Positions 1 to 11,541 of a DNA stretch of 64,000 nucleotides are shown piece after piece. A program made the translations under genes and the position numbers. The stretch's first letter is position 1. Every line of letters starts with the position of its first letter. Origin of the DNA: Diprion similis (taxonomy: Eukaryota > Arthropoda > Insecta > Hymenoptera > Diprionidae); assembly GCF_021155765.1 (NCBI RefSeq), contig NC_060106.1, positions 15,216,031 to 15,280,030 on the forward strand, written 5' to 3'. The notes beneath the pieces are model-generated. The model saw nothing but the letters and a program-made list of their open reading frames with translations, was not told the origin of the DNA and searched no databases.

Positions 1-457
1 AAAAACATGCAAAAAAAACAATATATATATAATTTTCTTAATAATTTATAAAGTCTCTTCACGTCCCCTGAAGATGGTAAACAATAGGTACAGCAATTGT
101 AAGAAGAAACATTATAGAATATTGTTATATGATACATAGTACACATCATATAAAATAGTAGGAAATTTGTATTGCAAAAATGATCGAGATTGCGGAAAAA
201 ATTGGCCTTAACAATCACTATGATTATGTATAACAAGAGTAAACTCAAGAATGATAACCATAACCAGTCAACTATTGCTAATAAGTTGGAAATGGGATTT
301 CAATAGTGTTTAGTGTTTTTTCTAATTCAAAATCCCATCTATGGTGGCAAAGGCTAAATATTGTTGACGTGATACCGTCAGAGTAGTAGTGGTAATGTGC
401 ATAGCTTTAATCAAATCTCCGTTTATTTCCTAGTTCGGATAACTGTACGGGCCATTG
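1..457 (-). other. Ago2 3' flank / 3' UTR
   Basis: Sequence after the Ago2 stop codon. On the minus strand AATAAA occurs at 427-422, 31 nt beyond the stop, and ATTAAA at 411-406. Either could be the poly(A) signal. No coding exon of a neighbouring gene is recognisable here on either strand. Confidence 0.5.
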
Positions 458-3400
458 TTAGACGAAAAACATGGGATTTTCTATTATTCCTTGATGAAGA
501 GTCAATTTCTTGCGCTGCTCTTCATTCAGATTATGGATGTTTATAGGAACCCTGAAAAAATGACCACTACATTAATAAAACGCTGAATTGAATGAAGCAA
601 ACATAGAAATATGTAATTACTTTTAAATACTGATATTCAGTTTTGATATCATGGTATTAAAAATATAAAAAATTTGAAAATATTGAAAGATTTTTGCCAT
701 AGTTTTTCAGGAACTTACTCTTCGGTGTGAACCCTCGCTCGATATGCAGCCAAGTGAGCGTAATAGGTGGGTGCCGGATAACTGACGGACCGTGTACATC
801 TTGAAAACATGTGACACAGATAATACGTCAACTGCTCGATCTCGTCTTCAGACATATTGCTGTCATCCCAGAGACATCTATACTTTGTAGGTCTAGCCAC
901 ACCCTAAAGCGAAATAACTATTATTTCTTAAGTCACTACGAATCAGTTAGGATTTATCGTTTTTCGTTTGAATACATCGCGCTACATGAGGATAATACTT
1001 TTTGCAGTCGATTTTATTTCCGCTCAATTCACCGAGGCGTCAATAGGTTGAAAATTCGGCAATGAAGATTGTTTCGATGAGTCTCGTGTTGAAATATGAG
1101 AAACATCTTACCTGAATGCTGGCATGCGACACAAGGTAGAAGTCGATGTGTGAAGGATGCGTTATCATAGTATCCACAACTGTCCCAGCTTGCACGTTGA
1201 AATTTTTACGCGCATCATCAGAATTTCGTTCGTCTGTGGGAAACAGACGAACGTGGTGCCTCTTTTGTACGACCAAAAACGTGATTGGCGGTTTGTAGTT
1301 TGCATTCAATTGCGCGCAGGCTCTTTGAATGGCCGGTAGCTCTCGGCTCAAGACTTGGGCAAACTGACCTTCACTTACTCCGTCTCTGCAAAGGTGCGAA
1401 TACATATAAACAGAGTGTGATTGAGTTGGTACATTTAACGAACAAATGCTGATTGAAATATTTGGGGATATCTTTTACCTGTAGAAAATGATCTGCTGAG
1501 GCTGGTGACCAGTTGATTTATAAAAGAACAGTAATTGTTCTTTAACCATTCTTTGCAGATCTAGAATAATCTCTTCCCGAGGTGGTTGCAGCTGACACTT
1601 GATATTATACTTGAATTGTGCCTTTGCATCATGACTAGCTGCTACCTGCAATTACGTTACATATGAAATCATTCGAACATCACTCAAAGATACTTTAATT
1701 ACTTATGTTTATGAGCTGTAGTATCCAGAACACATATTATAAATATCAGTAAAAATATACCGCAGCTATCGATGGTACATCAACGGCGTCTGGTGGAGGA
1801 TGAGTTACATCAGCGCCAATAATTATGCATGGTCTCATGAGGCATTTTGGTCTGCAAGAAAAAGTCGATGTCAAATAATAGACTTAAAATATTTTGGGTG
1901 CAGTTCTAAAAGAATGAAGTAAAAGTTGATGCAACATACTTGAGATTATTATCCATTATCATGTGGTTCACACCATTTAATTTTGAATTTATTTTTAAAA
2001 GAATGTTAGATGTTGTCGCTTCACTAAGTCGACTAACAGTTCGGGCTTTAATGCACTGTGTTAATACCCCGATATGGAGTTCTGCCGCTTGCTTTACTTT
2101 ACCTGTAATAAAGTATATTTATAGTACCAAGCTGCAAGTGAAAATGAACTTACATGACATTTCTTTAGTACAGTTAAATATCAGATTCATAACGAAGCTT
2201 CAACATAATATTTTGGTTCAAGCTCGAACAGAAATTTTGTAGCAGAAACTTACTGTATGCAGATCCACGATCAGGTATAACCACAATGATTAATTTTAAA
2301 TCTTTATTTTGCTGGAAGAAGTTGTTGATCCCACGAACATCACGCGTTGGTGGATCCAATGTGACATAGGGTGTAAGTGCCTCACCAAGGTTCATACCAC
2401 ATTTTATTGCTACAACAGATTCGGTGCAGTGAGTTACTAATCAATATCCATATCTATGAAATATTAGCAATAGAAACAAAAAGCGTAGTTTTATAACATA
2501 CTCGAATCTTATTCAAAAGAAATTACTGTGGTTGAAAAATGCGTACCATTTGCTCTCAAATCATCTGCAAGCCTGTACAGATCATTTTCTCTCGTATATC
2601 TGCCGTTTAAATTAAGAATTGTCCAAGTTTTAGGTTGTAAGTCAGCGGCGTTACTAAATCTTGATGCTCTCCATGTCCCCCGACTGACTTTAACTTGCCG
2701 GTCATACATCAGTACCGGTGGATCAAGCACTCTAGCAGGTACCTTTTCAAATCCACCCCCGACAGATAGGCCAAACTCTTTCACGCAAGGATCATTATTG
2801 AAATTGATCGACGCAAACTGCAGCATAAACGAATGCCTTTATTCAATCATTCATTTGTAGTTCACTTCTACTTTTGACTGAATCAGTCTCTATATGAGTC
2901 AAGGGCTGATACTATGTCGAAATTTAAATTCGTGACATATTAACACGTGTTATTAATTCAACTATGATAAGAGTCCACTGATGGCAGCCTGTTGATTTGA
3001 GTAACTTTTTACTTAAAAAATACGGTTTCCACGTGATTATTTCCACATATGTAATTGATTTGTCATATTAAAATGATAGTGTCAATAACTCACCGCATCC
3101 ATAATTTTCTTCTTCCGGATGTCAGTACTTGTAGCAGCAGCTTTAATCATGTTGGACGTTTGTATTTCGTCCATTTTTTTTATTGTCACTTGACCAGGAA
3201 CGATTGTGCATAACTGTAAAATTGCGATGGTACATTTGAACATTTCGAAGATTTTACTCACATCATTCACAACTGGTATAATTTTGTGTGAAGACTATTT
3301 CGGAAGTTTGTATATATCTGTTGTAATTTTACTTCAATTATACACGTATATCTTATATAGAAAAAAAAAGATCATATAATTCTATTTACCTCAGCTGGTA

Positions 3401-6400
3401 CATAGATCTGTCGATTGCGTCCACCAACCCAGACACAGGGAAGTTCGGGATTTTTGATTGTATAGTTCTTTTCTTTCCGGAAATAGTCGTAAACGGATGT
3501 TTTAGTTCCATTGTCCAATGTGAAAATGCTCTTCACTGCACTTTGCATAAGATCATTTATTCGCTGGGTTCGCTTTGATGTGGGGTGTCCAGGAATTTCG
3601 TAAATAACTTTTAACCCTGCATGAAAAATCACAGATTACGCTCGTGTTATATCGTATTTTTTTCAGAGTATGTAATTGATTACGATATAATAAAATTTTT
3701 CACAAACCCTTGAGTTGTTTTGCAATGTTCATTTTACTGTATTCCACGTCCTTTGGGGTGAATCGAGATCCACATATTTCTCGCATATAATCGACTATAT
3801 TTATCGCTTTTGGAAATCCTTTGTGGGCCACTGCATGGTAAAAACATTCAAACTTTCAGTAAATACGTATGTAATATATGCGGACTATACCCGTACAATG
3901 AGGATATTTTAATTGAATTTCCGTTTAATTACCGTCGACGTTTAGGTATGGTTTCCAACCGATAATAGCCGATTGAAACATGCCTACCCATAACTCCATA
4001 CCATTTCCCAAATCTACGATTTGTCCTTTTGGAGGTTGAAAGAATGATCGACCGACCTGTAGTTGAGAAAGTTTACAGTTACGAATAAAAGTTTGATTGA
4101 CTCAGAGCCAATCACAATTACAAATATATTTATTTCCACAATTCATAAGTGATGGAATATTTTTCGTTGCGAAATGGCAATGGAAATGTTTTATTGGATT
4201 ACATTTAATTACCTGTACACATTTGGAAGCAGCCCCATGGCGTAAAACAACATCGATTGCTTGCACTGCAGTTTGCTCAATTTGAGGCATACCAGGAGCA
4301 ACACGCGGCAACCACGAAAGATCAATATCAGCAACTCTGGTGATGACCACCTTGTATGATTTGTTTTGTTCACGCTCTGGATTGTAAACCTCTATTTCCG
4401 CTTTCATCTTTTTATAGGAAACATAAGAGTAATTGTAGTTGCGAAGTATTTAATTCAACAGGTAAATTGATATGCACTTTCTCATGAAGTAAAGAATGAT
4501 TTCTTGAAAATCCAATTAAAAGACAGAATAATCAATATGAAATTATAGATACTTACACCTTCGCCAAATGGAAGTACTCCACTGCTGTATATATTTCTCC
4601 TGCCATCAAAAGCAGGGTGTCGATTGGGGAAATATTTTTCACGAATAGCGTTGTAGGTTCTTCTTAGCATGAATTTTGGTTTATCAGGATCAAAGGTAAT
4701 ATCATAGTGCACAGCATGAGGATTGAAGTTTGGGCTAAACTTCAGTGACACTACATTTGCTTCTACTACAATCGGTCTTCCCATTGTTCCTGCTTTCGCT
4801 ACATTTTTACGACGGGGAATCAAGCTCATTTTTGCCATGTCTTCCTGCACTGATTCCACAGATATTGTAGAAGCCGTCTGTTGACAAGAATATTTATTTT
4901 ATATACAGTAAACCTAATCGTTAGCATTAGTTAGAATTAGTTCAACGAACATAAGGTACATTATAGCAAACTATTGTTATTCGGTTGGTTTCTGTACCTG
5001 CTGTGGTTGTTGCTGAGGAGTTTGACGAGGTCCTTGTTGTTGTGATGAGCCTTTTTGGGATGATGGCAGTGGTTGCGCTTGTTTTGGACCTTGTTGTTGC
5101 GGGACCTGCTGTGGTCCAGGTTGACGAGGTCCCTGTTGCTGTGATTGTCTTGGACCTTGTTGCTGCGGGAGCTGCTGTGGTCCAGGTGGACGGGATCCCT
5201 GTTGCTGTGGTTGTCTTGGACCTTGTTGCTGCGGTCCATGTTGGGGTGGTGGCTGCTGTTGTGGCACTTGCTGCTGTCACAATAGTGTTTCATTTTCACC
5301 GATGATATGTTGATGTAACTGTCAGAGATGCATAAGATTGTTCATTTATACCTGCGATTGGCTGCCGGGCGCCTGAGGTCGAGGTCCCCATCCAGGTGGT
5401 CCCTGAGAAGGCGGACCATCTGTTGATCTGGCTCGACGTCCTATGCCTGGAATTTGTGGTTCAGAAGTGGTCCCTCTGCCCCTGCCTCTGCCTGCTCCTG
5501 TAGGAGGAGGTGTTGAAGAAGTTGAAGACAGAGCACTTGGAGGTCTTTCTGGCGCTGCTTTTGGAGGAGGACTTGGCTCTGATATAGCGGCTGCAGGCTG
5601 GGATTGAGAGGCCTGGCCTGTCTCTTGCTGTTTTCCCTTCTTTCCTGTTGGAAATAAAAGAGCATTCATCATTGTTGGTTACAGCCTTTCATTTCATTAT
5701 ACTATGATTTGAACAATTTGAGTATTGCAATTTGTATTTGATGAATACACTACATGGTTATCAAGTAAATTGCTTTTTCATTATTCTCGGAATAGCGATT
5801 ATCAGTTGCTTAACTAAGGATTCTAAACATTTATCGCAGATTTAAGTGTAAATCTATTTATTACTTTTGAATGCTTTGCTGGACAGGTGGATAACAATCC
5901 ATAACCAGTGCTGAATAACATTAAATAGAGACCGAGCTGCGATGACTAGTTTGAAATTTTATTCATGTGATGGTTGTCCAAATTCTTTGAACACAACACA
6001 AGTTATTAAATAATATATATCATATTTTTGGTTTCATTTTTAACTGATAGACATTTGATGTCGAATACATAATTTTATCGAATCTAACACGTTGGCTGAA
6101 ATATCATCTTAAATATTTCAAATAAACTTCTTCAAAGGTATGTTTTATTGGAATTTTAGGTATGAGTAATATTATAAATCTAGTGTATACGAGACGGGAT
6201 GTATTAAGACACAAAATGAGTACAGCTGACATATTTTATTGGTAAGTTCAAGTGCTTTTCTGCACTGATTCTTGCTTAGCTCTGCTACTCGAATCCCACT
6301 TTTGATCCACCTCTCGAACTAAGCACTACTTTCCGAATAAAACGCTCTATATACAGATAAACATACAGAATCGTCAACACTCACTATTTACCGTCCCGGT

Positions 6401-7104
6401 TACTACAAAATATAAAAGCAGAGTAGAACCAAACGAACCTATTCCTTACCGCTCCGGAGTAACCGACCAGCAGGTCGTTACACCCGATACAACGTTTATA
6501 TGAATTGAATTTTGACGCACAAATAAAGTTAATTTTAGCAAGTACATAATCTTGGAACAGAAGATAAAATCATTTTTCGGTGATATTGTCTATATCGTAG
6601 GGACGATTCGTATCGATGAGATTAACTGAAAGGCTGAGATAAAAAAATTCGTCATGCAGCATGCGAGAGATTTGGAATCAAACATAGTAATAAGTTAGCA
6701 TTAATCAGAGATGCCACTGGATTTTGAGAATTTAACCCCAAAAAGAATGACAGGTAACCCAGGTACCAAAAATTTTAGTTTGTTGGAATTAGACTGAGAG
6801 AGTTTCAAGATGTTTTTATTCCCTCTTCCAAGACATTGCAGGATTGTACAGACATATAAATGTTCCAAATTGGGAATATTGTTGGTTGTAGGTTGGATAA
6901 ACAATGAGTAATTCTTACTTTGCCAGGACCATAATGTTGATTTTCGAACGTAGAATACGCGTTGCAGCACAAATAATAATCGGTACAAACGATAAATTGG
7001 AGCATACTGTGTAGTTAACTTGGAATAAATCTGCCTCTTACAAGGTCGTGAGTGAGTGAAGTAAAAAAAATGTAATATTGTCACTTACCTCTCTTTTTCG
7101 TCAT
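458..7104 (-). CDS. AGO2: Argonaute-2 (siRNA-guided slicer), complete 17-exon gene
   Basis: Core RISC endonuclease of the insect siRNA/antiviral RNAi pathway; binds Dicer-2 siRNAs and cleaves complementary RNA in the cytoplasm. Coding exons (high to low coordinate): 7104-7089, 5644-5352, 5273-4998, 4877-4557, 4407-4213, 4056-3933, 3830-3708, 3616-3390, 3213-3094, 2817-2547, 2409-2254, 2102-1940, 1851-1761, 1645-1479, 1385-1112, 903-719, 551-458. They sum to 3096 nt with every phase matching, giving 1031 aa (longer than ~860-aa animal Ago1-type proteins because of the N terminus). Order: disordered Q/P/G/R-rich region (~1-215), N domain, linker, PAZ (~425-545; ends ..YVPAEVCTIVPGQ), MID, PIWI. 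MID 5'-phosphate pocket residues Y707, K711 and Q723 are present. The catalytic tetrad is complete: D776 (GADVTH), E817 (PREEII), D849 (YRDGVSEGQ), H989 ([11 protein letters not shown]). The C terminus is PMFFV, unlike the MYFA of Ago1. The start is the only in-frame ATG before the GK-rich segment, in context AAGATGACG. The exon 7 donor (GTTTGT) is weak, but the junction restores KGLKV. Confidence 0.96.
4998..5273 (-). repeat. Glutamine-rich repeat exon of Ago2 with 66-nt coding minisatellite
   Basis: Exon 3 of Ago2 (92 codons, phase 0/0) is almost wholly Q, P, G, R and K. A 66-nt (22-codon) unit is repeated head to tail: on the plus strand the string ctgctgtggtccagg begins at 5106 and again at 5172, and each copy encodes [17 protein letters not shown] peptide. 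Partial copies flank it on both sides. Because the DNA is repetitive, several antisense frames are also open here; they are shadows. Drosophila Ago2 likewise carries long glutamine-rich repeats N-terminal to its folded domains, so position and composition fit the family. Confidence 0.9.
5645..7088 (-). other. Ago2 intron 1 (1.44 kb)
   Basis: Lies between the 16-nt first coding exon (donor GTAAGT) and exon 2 (acceptor CCAACAG). By far the largest intron of the gene; the other fifteen range from about 75 to about 340 bp. It contains unrelated random open frames and a TATAAAAG string on the plus strand at 6411-6418, but no exon I can support. Long first introns often hold regulatory elements; none is identifiable by eye here. 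Confidence 0.85.
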
Positions 7105-7564
7105 CTTGAACTGCGTATAATTATATCAACAGACCCGAATTTCTGGGACGAAGAGCAATGGATGATTGAGAAGATTGGAAAATTTGTTACACGTAAATTA
7201 ATTGAACTGCCCTGCGATTATTAACTCAGTTCTGAAAACCTGTCGGAACTGTATTTAACTACACATACAATTTGCATCTTAGCACTCACTGATTTCGATG
7301 GCCAATGATTTTGATCACATACATCGGTATTGCACCGGCGCTCGTATCGCATATGCAATAAATGAGAGGTGCGTGCGCACAGTTCGCCCTTACCAGCAGA
7401 ATTCAGCCAATCATATCTCGAGTTAAGCAGATACAGCCAATAGTGCGATACATTTCACCAGGCAGATGTGTCTCGTCGCCGTTCTCATTCTTCTTGTTGT
7501 TTACACATTGTGCTTGTCGCTGTCAAATGAGACTCTACTTCAGTGCTCTTCGTCCGTTCCAAAA

Positions 7565-7875
7565 GTTGCTCCCAGTGATGTCAAAAATTTTTCATCTCTT
7601 TTGCACTGCTGAGTTCGTGACTAACCCTGCCTCTGTCCTAGGGAGTTTTTAGCACTGCCGGCAAGTTTCGGAACGCACCTTCTATGGCATGTTGTGTGAC
7701 TGATCACGGAATGGCGGACGACGGAACACAATGACCAATCGTTACTTAGGGTGCGTTCCGAAATTAGCTGGCAGTGCTAAAGAGAGGAAGACATGGACCA
7801 CGGATTTGAGAAAGAGCAGGCTACGAACTCGGCAGCGCAATCGAGATAAAAGATGGTTGAAACACTGGGAGCTAA
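7565..7875. repeat. Long imperfect inverted repeat (fold-back) upstream of Ago2
   Basis: The left arm (7565-7681) is the inverted copy of the right arm (7748-7875), with a 66-bp spacer. The inner block is strongest: left tagcactgccggcaag tttcggaacgcacc pairs with the right arm at 27 of 30 positions (left 7650-7679). Outside it, blocks reading gctcccagtg, tttcatctc/tttatctcg and ctgc(t/c)gagttcgt also match, separated by diverged or indel-containing stretches. This could be a degraded fold-back or hAT-like MITE, or an inverted duplication. No clear target-site duplication was found. Confidence 0.8.
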
Positions 7876-8672
7876 TTTCCTTTGCGCTGCATGTAAAATC
7901 ATGGCGTTGACTGAGGTATATATCCTCAGTCAACGATCACGGTAAGTATTGAGCGCCGGCGGAAAATTTCAGTATTCTGCTGGACGTGAGTTTGAGGTCT
8001 CACAAGACTGGTCGGTAAGTTCAGAGTAATAGAATTTTATTACTCACGGATCCAGTGAGATTTACCGAATCGGAGGAAATGTCAGCTCATGGTTGTAAGT
8101 TTTTATATGCAAATCTTTCCAACGTTAGATCGACGCTCGGAGTGACGGAGAGAAGCGTAGACCTCACAATCAGCCGGCTACAGACAGTCGGCTACCAACC
8201 AATGGCAAAATGTACTCTCGATAACTGGTAGACGCGCTAGTAATTACCAACAATCGATTAGTTGAATGTAAACTGTCAGCCAATTTTGATAATTCTTAAA
8301 ATTAAAAGCGGAGACCACCGTATAAGAACTCAAATATCAAAGTAAAAAATTAAAGACATTAAATTCTCTCCCGATTAATGGGTCAACTGGTATCATTGAA
8401 ATCCTGATGAGCAGGAACACTATCATTCGCAATTTTGTATTGAACGTTGACAGTCTCATCTTACCGACAGCCTGCCTATAAAGCTGCAGGCAACCAGACA
8501 TACCGTAACGCTTCCATGGCAGCATCAAAGCACAAAACTGGTCTCAATTTTTAGTGAGAACCATAATCTGCACATAAAAGATATAAGATTAGTTGTTGAA
8601 AATAATAATACGAGATGAGTACTGCCTCTATGCGAATTAGTTGTGATCCTGTTACAATCCAGATTCTGACAA

Positions 8673-8819
8673 TTAACCTTTAGAGGGCCGGCATTCTTCC
8701 CTTGAAATTTGATATTTTTTAAAGGTACGTTTCATGTATATAATAGTCAACACGTCCGGTGGAGTTTCCGAGTTACCTGCTGGCTCCAAAAGGAGCCAGA
8801 CAGGCCCTCTAAAGGTTAA
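8673..8819. mobile_element. piggyBac-like MITE (139 bp) with TTAA target-site duplication
   Basis: The element spans 8677-8815 with perfect 13-bp terminal inverted repeats, CCTTTAGAGGGCC at the left and GGCCCTCTAAAGG at the right, flanked on both sides by TTAA (8673-8676 and 8816-8819). TTAA duplication with a TIR starting CC is the hallmark of piggyBac-superfamily elements. The interior has no coding capacity and includes a small perfect hairpin near the right end (ctggctcc aaaa ggagccag, about 8779-8798). Non-autonomous; no transposase is present in this window. Confidence 0.85.
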
Positions 8820-11457
8820 TAATAGCTTATCAATTAACAGTCTGCGTTAGCTAATGTAATTATGCAAGCGATTACCACTTTCCGAACTAGTTGAAAAAAT
8901 TTCGCAATGGCTCATCAGAAGCACTAACGGTTAATTGATAAAGCTACAGAAACCTTTCGATTTTAGTCGAATTTTAATTTGCATCATCTGAACACTACGG
9001 AATATTCTAGAATAACTATGTCTAAAATCAATTTACAAATTGAGTAGCAGGATGTTGTTCCTATGTTTCGGTTATTCGTCATTCGCTTATGAAGTCATTA
9101 TACAACTGTGAATAATAATTTACCGCAAAACTGATATACGATGTAGTGTTAAAGAAACTGATCGTATATCCAAGTCACTTTGAGTTTTTGTTAGTTTTTA
9201 TAGGAATGATTAACTTGTGGATAATGGTTTGAAAATGTTTTCTGTGATCAGTAAAGCAATTACCTAGTTTTGCGCGTACTGGGTTTTAATCCATTTTTTT
9301 CCTACTTAGAAAAGAAGTCTTTTCACGAGCTCTTTTTGTGCTGGTAGGAGTATTTAATTCCATGATAATTTCACCCTATACCTACTAATCAAATATCTGG
9401 ATCAAATATTTCCGACTCGAGTAAACCAGACTCCTTGAAATACTTCGTCGCCTTTCGCTTAAAATACCTTAACTTGAATTAAAATGAGATAGCAGCAATC
9501 TCTTTGTCCGTAATTCACTTAGCAAGGTGTACATACCTTTGGATTTGGTTCTCCTTTCTACAACTCAACGGCACTACCGGAGTGTACTTAAAGACGATCA
9601 ATACCAGACAAAGACGATCTTCGTTCTTATTGCGATCGCTTCATTTGTTTTGAGAAGACAACTCTCGTGACAATTGGGACAAATTCTAAAACATCTTGGT
9701 ACAAGAGAAACGATTAGATTGCAATTAAAAGAAAATCATATCTCCGTTATTATAAGGTTTAAATAGTCTACTGCAGCATATTTTAACTTATTGGAGACAG
9801 CTTATACTCAGGAGTACATTTTTTTCGATCTGTCGCTCCTATCTGAAGACTATATATCAGTTGTCACTCACGCGTGACGAGTCATCAAGAATAATTATCG
9901 ACTTATACGCATTGTCTTACACGGAGATGAAAAAGTTTTGGGATTTCGTTTGTTTGAACACATGTTGAGTGACGGGAATATTAAAAACTAAATTGTTTGC
10001 TGACAGGTAGGTTAATTAATCAGTACCACATCCTACGTGTAAATATATTCAAATCTCGCCAAATTGTGAGTTATTGCATTAGAAGCAAGGAAGCTATTTC
10101 TAATCGAGCTATCATTCACACGAGCTAAGACAGCAAGTAAAACTGGAGTGTGAAATGTTCACCAGCAATGAAGAATTTTAACACATGTTTTTGCCATGTA
10201 TTCAATTCCATCACTTTTGTAAAATGAGACAAATAATTCTACAGCACAATGGAAATTCAGCTTTTACGCATTTACTTCGACTTTCATCAAGAGTATCAAA
10301 TACCAGATGTCTGTCGTAACTTTTGCAATATTTGTCTCGAAGAACACTGAGCTCATCTTACAGGGGTATAATAGGTATTCACCTGCATGTTATCCGCTCT
10401 TTGGTCTGATACCATTTTGAGACGTACGAGTACCCGCATTCTTTATACGTAATACATATCGAAAGAATTGAAAAAGCTTGCGAAAATTTGTCACGAGGTT
10501 GTAATCCAATATTCCAAAGACCGTGAAACTTCTCCGACTGGTGCAAATATACGATACATGACAAAATTTCATATAGAATCGAGTTTCGTTGTTTTACAGA
10601 CAAGACCATCCACTACAAACTTGGATGACTTTGTTCGTAGCGCGAGTTCTGTGTTGATTCAAGAAATTTCACTCTTGAAATCTCGGCTGCAGAATTATTT
10701 GTAAAACAGAACCTGAACTATGCATAACTCATATGTTATGTGTAGAGTATAGTATTCGGATTTCCAATTGGGATTGTTTTTCAAAGTAAACACCATATAG
10801 CAGATTTATAAATTAGCTTCGTTCGGCGGACGAAGAGTGTTAGATTTCTTTATCAAAGTTAAGTGTGGGGTTTCGCGTGCAGTAACAAAAAATGTTTTAT
10901 TCCAGTGACTTGGGATTTTGCACTGCTTAGTAAAGAGGTATTTTAGTGAAGGATATAAAAGTGTTTAATAATTATATTTGGTCGAATTTGTTGATAAAAT
11001 AGTGTTAAATTTGTATAACGCTATGCCCAAGTGACAAAGAAAAAAGCTTGATGCCTTCATTCCTACTATATCCACGTGGCAAATATCAATTCTGGTTATT
11101 AAACGAAACGAATAAAATTGTAGTCATTTTGCCCTTTTTATTTTCACCGGAATACTGGTTCATTCCCAAGGCACTTTTCGTCTTCACACGTTTCTTAATA
11201 TCGTATTTGAGGAATATAGGGTTTCAAATAGTATGTCACTCAGAAATAAACCGTCCGCTACAATTTTCCAGGTAAATGACGCGGCCTGGTGAAAACGCTT
11301 AGACTTTCCACGTTATTGCTCAACCCAAGAAGAAAATTTCCCCTATTTGTTCAGCGACACTTTCTCCCAAATTGTAAGTGCTAGCCAAAATGTAAATGGC
11401 CCATTTCTAATGGTAGCAAAAATTTCTTCGGTAGGGGAAATCTCGGCTAGTTTGGCA

Positions 11458-11464
11458 TATATAA
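11458..11464 (+). promoter_or_regulatory. TATA box of cuticle gene 1
   Basis: TATATAA 84 bp before the ATG of the first cuticle gene, predicting a start site near 11488 and a 5' UTR of about 50 nt. This matches the compact TATA-to-ATG spacing at the other two cuticle genes in the cluster. Confidence 0.7.
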
Positions 11465-11541
11465 CAGATAAACGACCACTCGATATGCAAGTGCAATAGT
11501 TACACTAGACTTGTGAACGTGTCGATAAGCGCTAACTGAAC

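Larger units (their letters stand above)
7105..11457. other. Intergenic region between Ago2 and the cuticle gene cluster
   Basis: About 4.3 kb upstream of both Ago2 (minus) and the first cuticle gene (plus), so it contains the promoters of both. It also carries the long inverted repeat at 7565-7875 and the MITE at 8677-8815, listed separately. The rest is AT-rich with only short random open frames. I see no TATA box close to the Ago2 start, so its promoter is presumably TATA-less. Confidence 0.6.

Noticed and set aside
1940..2242. 100-codon plus-strand open frame with hydrophobic residues
   Set aside because: It lies antisense to Ago2 exon 12 and intron 11; the minus-strand exon is supported by MID-domain homology and splice phases.
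4942..5305. Several 96-112-codon open frames on both strands over the Ago2 Q-rich exon
   Set aside because: They are frame shadows of a repetitive CAG/CCT-type coding sequence; only the frame joining exons 2 and 4 in phase encodes Ago2.
6200..6482. Possible solo LTR in Ago2 intron 1 (TG...CA ends, TATAAAAG at 6411)
   Set aside because: The flanking five bases (cggga / cccga) are not a duplication, the AATAAA lies before the TATA box, and no second copy is visible.
7362..7652. 96-codon plus-strand frame upstream of Ago2
   Set aside because: It runs through the left arm of the inverted repeat, has no homology-like motifs and no promoter or poly(A) arrangement.
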